From assembly GCA_002412965.1 (NCBI GenBank), contig DHWB01000001.1:528-64527 (forward strand): a stretch of DNA of 64,000 nucleotides. Reading direction: 5' to 3'. Numbering within the stretch: the first letter of the stretch is position 1; each line of letters begins with the position of its first letter. Below the pieces are notes generated by a model, which was not told where the DNA came from, searched no databases, and saw only the letters and a program-made list of their open reading frames with translations. The DNA is from Desulfomicrobium sp. UBA5193. Lineage in GTDB: Bacteria; Desulfobacterota; Desulfovibrionia; Desulfovibrionales; Desulfomicrobiaceae. The position numbers were made by a program, and so were the translations under genes. Positions 58,940-64,000 of this stretch are shown piece by piece.

Positions 58940-58979
58940 AAAATCGGCTCCCGTATCGCAAGATGCGGGGGCCGATTTT
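58940..58979 (+). terminator. Strong hairpin downstream of the sigma-54 site
   Basis: Stem AAAATCGGC-CCCG / CGGG-GCCGATTTT with one bulge on each side, followed by GTTT. With the promoter it would define an RNA of about 60 nt, or act as a leader attenuator of the downstream genes. Confidence 0.65.
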
Positions 58980-59257
58980 GTTTAAGCCCCGAATATTTCT
59001 TTTCTTCAACTCATACCGATTTTCTTTGCAGGCGATGCATCCCTGTTCCTCGACCTTGCAACAGCCAAGGCATCCTGCCCGCCAAGGGAAATGGGTTTGT
59101 TGGCCTGCAGGAGGGTGCGTACTGCGGCCATGATTTTGTAATGTCAAGGCAGTCTTTGTCACGATTCTGCAAACGAAATTTTCGCGCTTCAAGTCCTGAA
59201 AAAATGATGCTAGTCGGAAGACAGGAAATGGAAGATTTTTTGAACAACGGGGAATTC

Positions 59258-59722
59258 ATGCTGGCAAGTCGGGTATTCACGATCTCATGTGCGCAGTGCG
59301 GAGCAGTTTCCGTTCCGAGAAATCCTTTTCCCACGGTGGACATCGTGCTCTACCGCGCCGGACAGGGGGTGCTCCTGATCGAACGCCGCAACACGCCACA
59401 TGGCTGGGCGTTGCCCGGCGGTTTTATCGATTACGGGGAGAGCGCGGAGCAGGCGGCCGTCCGCGAAGCCCTGGAGGAAACCGGCCTTTCCGTGCGGTTG
59501 ACCGGACTCCTCGGCGTCTATTCCGACCCGGATCGAGACCCTCGCTTCCACACCTTGAGCGTGGTCTTTGCCGCGACCGCAGGCCAGGATGCCACCCCGT
59601 GCGCAGGCGATGACGCCAAGAATGCCCGTTTTTTCCCATTGGACGCGTTGCCTTCGAACATGGCCTTTGACCACGGCAGGATCGTTGCCGATTTTGCCAA
59701 GCAAATGAGCAGGAGCGCATGA
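59258..59722 (+). CDS. Nudix hydrolase, ADP-ribose pyrophosphatase-like
   Basis: About 154 residues from Met at 59258 (MLASRVFTISCAQCGAVSVP). The Nudix box is GGFIDYGESAEQAAVREALEETGL-type, within residues about 53-76. The N-terminal C-x2-C would bind zinc. The family hydrolyses nucleotide-sugar or ADP-ribose-like diphosphates. Longer starts (59141, 59204, 59228) are possible. It overlaps glgA by 4 bases, so the two are coupled; it could clean ADP-glucose-type substrates (inference). Confidence 0.85.
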   Translation: MLASRVFTISCAQCGAVSVPRNPFPTVDIVLYRAGQGVLLIERRNTPHGWALPGGFIDYGESAEQAAVREALEETGLSVRLTGLLGVYSDPDRDPRFHTLSVVFAATAGQDATPCAGDDAKNARFFPLDALPSNMAFDHGRIVADFAKQMSRSA

Positions 59723-61200
59723 TCACACCGCCTCATGACATCGTTTTCCTGACCTCGGAAATCTATCCCTTCTCCAAATCGGGGGGACTGGCCGACGTCA
59801 TGGGAATCTTGCCTTTGACCCTGTCTCGCATGGGCGTGCGCGTGGCCGTCATCACGCCGTTCTACGGACGGCTTTCCACAGGCCACTATCCCGTGCATCT
59901 GGTTCACGAGAATTGCCCAGTGGGCTACCCTTGGAGCGACACCACCGCGGATATCTATCTGGCGGACTATCACGGTCTGCCCGTCTATTTCATCGAGCGC
60001 GGAGAATATTTTGACCGCCGGCACTATTACTGTACGCACAAGGGCGATTACTTCGACAATTGCGAGCGGTTCATGTTTTTCTCCCGCGCCGCTCTCGCCG
60101 CCATCCGGCATCTGAACATGGGCACGCGCATTGTCCACGCCCAGGACTGGCACGCGGCCCTGGCCATGGCCTACCTGGCCTTCTGGCGGCGCACGGATCC
60201 CTTTTGGGCGGGGATGCGCACGGTCATGTCCATCCACAACCTGGCCTATCAGGGGCGTTTTTCCTATCGGCTCTTCGAGCAGTCCGGCCTGCCCCTGGAA
60301 GCCTGGAACATGGAGGGGGTCGAGTTTTATAACAGCTTCAACCTGCTCAAGGCGGGCATCGCCTACGCCGACAAGATCACAACGGTCAGCCCGAGCTATG
60401 CCAAGGAAATCATGACTCCGGAATTCGGGTGCGGGCTGGAGGGCATCTTGACCCGGCGCAGCGCGGATATGGTCGGGATTCTGAACGGGGCCGATTATTC
60501 CATCTGGAGCCCCGAGAACGATCAGGTTCTGGAGTGCACCTATTCGGCAGGCGAGCCCGAGGGCAAGCAAGAGTGCAAGGCGCATCTGCTCGGCATGCTC
60601 GGGCTGTCGCCCCGTCTGGCAGAGCGCCCGGTTCTGGGTTTTATCGGCCGCTTGCGCGGCCAGAAGGGCATCGACATCGTGCTCGACATCATCCCCGAAC
60701 TCATGAAGCTGGATGTGGGACTGGTGGTGCTGGGCGAGGGCAAGGCCGAATACGAGGCGCAGCTCATGAGCATCATGGAGGACTATCCGGGCCGGATCGT
60801 CGGTGTCATCGGCTACACGGAGGAGATGTCGCACCTGATCCAGGCTGGGACGGATATCTTTCTCATGCCCTCGCGCTACGAGCCCTGCGGGCTGACCCAG
60901 ATGTACAGCCTCAGCTACGGCACCCCCCCCGTGGCCACGGCAGTGGGCGGGCTGCGGGACACCATCACACCCTATCCCCGGACCGGTGCCAACGGGTTTA
61001 TTTTTGCCGATCCCACGCCCGAGGCTCTTTTGGCCACGGTGCGCAAGGCGGTGCGGGTCTGGGAAGACCGGGATGCCTGGCGGCAGATCCAGGTCAATGC
61101 CATGGAGACGCGATTCTCCTGGGAAAATTCGGCACGCAAGTATATGGATGTGTACGCATCACTGCACGGAGACCTTTTGGAAACATGGAGGAAAATATGA
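59719..61200 (+). CDS. glgA: Glycogen synthase (ADP-glucose type)
   Basis: The 493-residue GT5 enzyme has the ADP-glucose loop SEIYPFSKSGGLADVMG, VHAQDWHAAL, LNGADYSIW, GFIGRLRGQKGID and the acceptor region PSRYEPCGLTQMYSLSYG. It builds alpha-1,4-glucan. It is coupled with a Nudix gene upstream and a CBM48 gene downstream (both 4-base overlaps). Confidence 0.95.
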   Translation: MITPPHDIVFLTSEIYPFSKSGGLADVMGILPLTLSRMGVRVAVITPFYGRLSTGHYPVHLVHENCPVGYPWSDTTADIYLADYHGLPVYFIERGEYFDRRHYYCTHKGDYFDNCERFMFFSRAALAAIRHLNMGTRIVHAQDWHAALAMAYLAFWRRTDPFWAGMRTVMSIHNLAYQGRFSYRLFEQSGLPLEAWNMEGVEFYNSFNLLKAGIAYADKITTVSPSYAKEIMTPEFGCGLEGILTRRSADMVGILNGADYSIWSPENDQVLECTYSAGEPEGKQECKAHLLGMLGLSPRLAERPVLGFIGRLRGQKGIDIVLDIIPELMKLDVGLVVLGEGKAEYEAQLMSIMEDYPGRIVGVIGYTEEMSHLIQAGTDIFLMPSRYEPCGLTQMYSLSYGTPPVATAVGGLRDTITPYPRTGANGFIFADPTPEALLATVRKAVRVWEDRDAWRQIQVNAMETRFSWENSARKYMDVYASLHGDLLETWRKI

Positions 61201-61505
61201 GCATCGAAAAAAAATATTTGAAGTCAAAGCACGTCTGCAAGGTCACCTTCCACGTGCCGCATTCGGCGGCAGACGGAGCAAAAACAGCTTTTCTGGTAGG
61301 TGAATTCAACGACTGGGCCATGCACACCCTGCCCATGAAACGCCAGAAGGACGGGTCCTTCAAGCTGACCATCGACCTGCCAAAAGGCAAGGAGTACCAG
61401 TTCCGCTACCTGCTCGATGACGACCGCTGGGAAAATGACTGGAGCGCCGACCATTATTGCTACAGCGAATTCGGAAACTGCGAAAACTCCGTGGTCGAGG
61501 TCTGA
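61197..61505 (+). CDS. Stand-alone CBM48/AMPK-beta-like glycogen-binding protein
   Basis: The 102-residue protein has the CBM48 (isoamylase N/AMPK-beta) fold. VTFHVPHSAADGAKTAFLVG leads to EFNDW, the typical glycan-binding E/NxW motif, then KLTIDLPKGKEYQFRYLLDD and W residues near the end. ATG 61197 has ATGGAGGAAAAT and overlaps glgA. As a free-standing protein it probably recruits GlgA or another enzyme to glycogen (inference). Confidence 0.85.
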   Translation: MSIEKKYLKSKHVCKVTFHVPHSAADGAKTAFLVGEFNDWAMHTLPMKRQKDGSFKLTIDLPKGKEYQFRYLLDDDRWENDWSADHYCYSEFGNCENSVVEV

Positions 61506-61618
61506 TCTGGCGTTCTGTCTCGATACTCGATTATCGCCTAGTCGTTGCTTTTTGAGCCCGAAACCCGTAGTTTCTGCCCCTGTTTTCACTCATTTTCAGC
61601 ATAAACAAGGAGCAGACT

Positions 61619-62179
61619 ATGGACGCGCAACAACCCGCCTACAAGGATATTGCGCCCCGTTTGCGGGGGCTCCGGGACGCCATGGACATGACCGTGGAGG
61701 ATATGGCTGCGCAGCTGGGAACAGCTCCGGCTGATGTCCGCAACTACGAGTCCGGCGAGCATGAAATCCCGGTCAGTTATCTTTTCAACGTGGCCCAGGT
61801 TTTCCAGGTCGACCTGACCGTGCTCATGTCCGGAAACGAAGCCCATCTGCACACCGCCTCCCTGGTCAAGAAGGGCAAGGGCATGAGCGTGGAGCGGCGC
61901 AAGGATTACGACTACAAGAGCCTTGCCTACCGCTTCGTGGGCCGCAGGATGGAGCCCTTCGTCGTCACCGTCCCCCCCAAGGACAAGCATGCCCTGACCT
62001 TCAACGAACATCCCGGCCAGGAATTCATCTATGTCCTTTCCGGCAAGCTCGAAATCACCCTCGGCTCCACGGTTCACATCATGGAACCTGGAGACAGCCT
62101 GTACTTTACCTCGCGTACTCCCCACGCCCTGCGTGGTCTGGATGGCCAGCCGGCCGAGTTTTTGGATGTGATTATCTAG
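61619..62179 (+). CDS. XRE-family regulator with C-terminal cupin
   Basis: The 186-residue regulator has helix-turn-helix LRGLRDAMDMTVEDMAAQLG (about 12-65) and a cupin domain (about 105-186) with NEHPGQEFIYVLSGKLEITL and MEPGDSLYFTSRTPHALRG, which binds a small molecule. Such regulators often control a neighbouring metabolic gene, here an acyl-CoA synthetase 72 bases downstream on the same strand. The start has an AAGGAGCAGACT site. Confidence 0.87.
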   Translation: MDAQQPAYKDIAPRLRGLRDAMDMTVEDMAAQLGTAPADVRNYESGEHEIPVSYLFNVAQVFQVDLTVLMSGNEAHLHTASLVKKGKGMSVERRKDYDYKSLAYRFVGRRMEPFVVTVPPKDKHALTFNEHPGQEFIYVLSGKLEITLGSTVHIMEPGDSLYFTSRTPHALRGLDGQPAEFLDVII

Positions 62180-62251
62180 GGGACGGACTTTGCCGTCCGG
62201 CCCCGAAAGCAGTCCTCCTCAAAAATTCAATCCATCGCGACCGGAGTACCC

Positions 62252-63892
62252 ATGCATACAAAACTTCGCCCATCTTCCTATGAAGAGTTTCAAGCCTCAT
62301 TTCTCCTGAGCATCCCGGAAAAGTTCAATTTCGCCTTCGACATGGTCGATGCCACGGCCGCGAAGGACCCATCCCGCCTGGCCATGGTCCATGTGGACGA
62401 CGACGATGTGCGCCGCGAATACACCTTCGGGTACTTTTCCGAGCAGTCCAGCCGCCTGGCCAATGCCTTGAGCGCCCTTGGCATAGGCCGCGGCGACAAG
62501 GTCATGATCATCCTGCACCGCCGGGTGGAATTCTGGACCGTCATGCTCGCCCTGCACAAGCTCGGCGCGCTCGGCGTGCCGTCCCCCGCGCTCTTGACGG
62601 CCAAGGATATCACCTACCGGGTCAATTTCGCTTCCATCAACGGAGCCATCGTCGACACGTCCGTGCGGGCCACGGTGGAAGCGGCCAAGCAGGAGTGCCC
62701 TACCCTGAACGTCCTGGTCATGGCGGGCCTGGAGCAGGCCGAAGGCGATTGGCACAGTTTTTCCCGGATCACGGAGCAGGCGTCCCCGTCCTATCCCCGT
62801 CCGGCCGACGCGGCCTGCGGCGAGGACCCGGCGACCATCTTTTTTTCCTCCGGCACCACCGGGCATCCGAAGATGGTCCTGCACGACTTCAACTACCCTT
62901 ACGGCCATGTCATGACCGCCTCGTACTGGCACGACATCGAGCCGGGCAACCTGCACCTGACCGTGGCCGACACGGGCTGGGCCAAGTCCGTGTGGGGCAA
63001 GTTCTACGGACAGTGGATGGCCGGAGGCGTGGTCTTTGTGTGGGATTTCAGGGGCAAGTTCGAGCCGGCCAGGCTGCTTCGGGTCATCGCCGAGCACAAG
63101 GTCACCAATTTCTGCGCGCCGCCGACGATCTATCGGTTCCTGATCCGCGAGGATTTGGGCGCTTACGATCTTTCGGCGCTGAAGCATTGCACCACCGCCG
63201 GTGAACTCTTGAACGACAGCGTGTTCGAGACCTGGGTGAAAAAAATGGGCATGCCCATTTACGAAGGCTACGGCCAGACCGAAACCACCCTGCAGATCGC
63301 GACCTTCCCCTTCATGAAGCCCAAGGCCGGATCCATCGGCAGGCCCTGCCCCGGCTGGGACATACGGCTCCTCGACGAGAACGACGAGCCCTGCCCTCCC
63401 GGCGTGGAAGGGGAGATCTGCATCCGCATCGAGCCCACGCGTCCGGCGGGCCTGTTCAGCCGCTACCTGCTGGACGAGGCCAAGACCGCAAGCGTCATGA
63501 CCGGGGGCTATTACCGCACGGGCGACAAGGCCTGGATGGATGAGGACGGGTATTTCTGGTTCCTGGGGCGCATCGACGATCTGATCAAGAGCTCCGGCTA
63601 CCGCATCGGACCCTTCGAGGTCGAGAGCGCGCTCATCACCCACCCCGCCGTGGTCGAAGCGGCCGTGACCGGCGTGCCCGATCTCGACCGGGGCCAGGCC
63701 GTCAAGGCCACCGTCACCCTGGCCGCAGGCTACGAGCCCTCCGCTGCGCTGACCAAGGAGCTGCAGGACCACGTCAAGAAAGTGACTGCGCCCTACAAAT
63801 ACCCGCGCATCATCGATTACGTGAAGGAGCTGCCCAAGACCATCAGCGGCAAGATCAAACGCGCCGAGATCCGGGCCAAGGACGAGAAGTAG
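62252..63892 (+). CDS. AMP-dependent acyl-CoA synthetase
   Basis: The 546-residue ANL ligase has P-loop IFFSSGTTGHPKMVLHD, A5 motif YEGYGQTETT, A7 YRTGDKAWMDEDGYFWF, A8 GRIDDLIKSSGYRIGPFEVES and the A10 Lys in PKTISGKIKR. The sequence looks like acetyl/medium-chain acyl-CoA synthetase-type (AcsM/ACSM-like). It activates a carboxylic acid to an acyl-CoA via acyl-AMP. It is paired with a cupin regulator; the substrate is not known. Confidence 0.92.
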   Translation: MHTKLRPSSYEEFQASFLLSIPEKFNFAFDMVDATAAKDPSRLAMVHVDDDDVRREYTFGYFSEQSSRLANALSALGIGRGDKVMIILHRRVEFWTVMLALHKLGALGVPSPALLTAKDITYRVNFASINGAIVDTSVRATVEAAKQECPTLNVLVMAGLEQAEGDWHSFSRITEQASPSYPRPADAACGEDPATIFFSSGTTGHPKMVLHDFNYPYGHVMTASYWHDIEPGNLHLTVADTGWAKSVWGKFYGQWMAGGVVFVWDFRGKFEPARLLRVIAEHKVTNFCAPPTIYRFLIREDLGAYDLSALKHCTTAGELLNDSVFETWVKKMGMPIYEGYGQTETTLQIATFPFMKPKAGSIGRPCPGWDIRLLDENDEPCPPGVEGEICIRIEPTRPAGLFSRYLLDEAKTASVMTGGYYRTGDKAWMDEDGYFWFLGRIDDLIKSSGYRIGPFEVESALITHPAVVEAAVTGVPDLDRGQAVKATVTLAAGYEPSAALTKELQDHVKKVTAPYKYPRIIDYVKELPKTISGKIKRAEIRAKDEK

Positions 63893-63943
63893 GGGGGAAG
63901 AGCGGGGCGCTGCCCCGTGCCCCGTGTAGGGGGGACTCGTTTT

Positions 63944-63975
63944 GAGGCCATGCGTGTTGCGTGGCCTTTTTTTTG
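63944..63975 (+). terminator. Terminator after the acyl-CoA synthetase
   Basis: Stem GAGGCCA/TGGCCT with a loop of about 11 bases, followed by a run of eight T. Confidence 0.85.
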
Positions 63976-64000
63976 CTGATTGGTCGACATGGTGTCATTA

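Noticed and set aside
58848..59343. Minus-strand small genes upstream of the Nudix gene
   Set aside because: No ribosome sites; they overlap the sigma-54-like site and hairpin and lack protein-like composition.

Overview
The window looks like chromosome of an anaerobic, sulfate-reducer-type deltaproteobacterium (Desulfovibrionales, perhaps Desulfomicrobium; this is inference from gene content, not a search). The pointers are a PerR/Fur - desulfoferrodoxin - rubredoxin - rubredoxin:oxygen oxidoreductase operon, a Ccm cytochrome c maturation system whose CcmE has the CxxxY haem site, an eight-haem quinone-linked membrane cytochrome, and GC-rich coding sequence throughout the core.

Region 1 (1 to about 11.75 kb) is an accessory island of patchy base composition next to the 3' end of a tRNA-Leu(UAA). 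Nearly everything lies on the minus strand: the start of a secreted protein, a large PocR-type hybrid histidine kinase, an autotransporter with a compositionally chimeric sequence, two PEP-CTERM proteins, a frameshifted lipoprotein gene and relics (an IS66 TnpB fragment, twin 5' gene fragments). Between the genes are four mosaic noncoding arrays built from shuffled modules bordered by a short GC-alternating unit (core CCAGTACGCGCG, about 15 copies, all in one orientation). Each array sits just 3' of a minus-strand gene. This is the least explained structure in the window.

Region 2 (11.9-24 kb) holds a MATE exporter with two orphan small genes, a TraB-domain membrane protein, and a long minus-strand run for oxygen defence: perR-like, rbo, rub, roo, a HEAT-repeat protein, cydA and cydB. 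Upstream on the same strand is a heptose/LPS-core set (GmhB phosphatase, two glycosyltransferases).

Region 3 (24-41.5 kb) is plus-strand core metabolism: ccmE-F-A-B-C-D plus a TPR protein; a branched-chain amino-acid ABC transporter (livK, livH, livM, livG, livF); guaB-guaA; tatB-tatC; hisB, a lipoprotein gene and hisA; then upp on the minus strand.

Region 4 (42-64 kb) has engB, a lipoprotein gene, aroQ, efp and ftsK; a minus-strand 1842-residue membrane-anchored GH94 phosphorylase-like protein with a DUF1653 gene; a two-gene module of a polytopic membrane protein and a cytochrome bd-like/octahaem c fusion; pncC/CinA-C; a Sua5/YrdC protein; a probable sigma-54 promoter with a hairpin transcript; a Nudix - glgA - CBM48 operon; and an XRE-cupin regulator next to an acyl-CoA synthetase.

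The strongest candidates for undescribed biology are the 3'-repeat/cassette-like island and the bd-like multihaem module.
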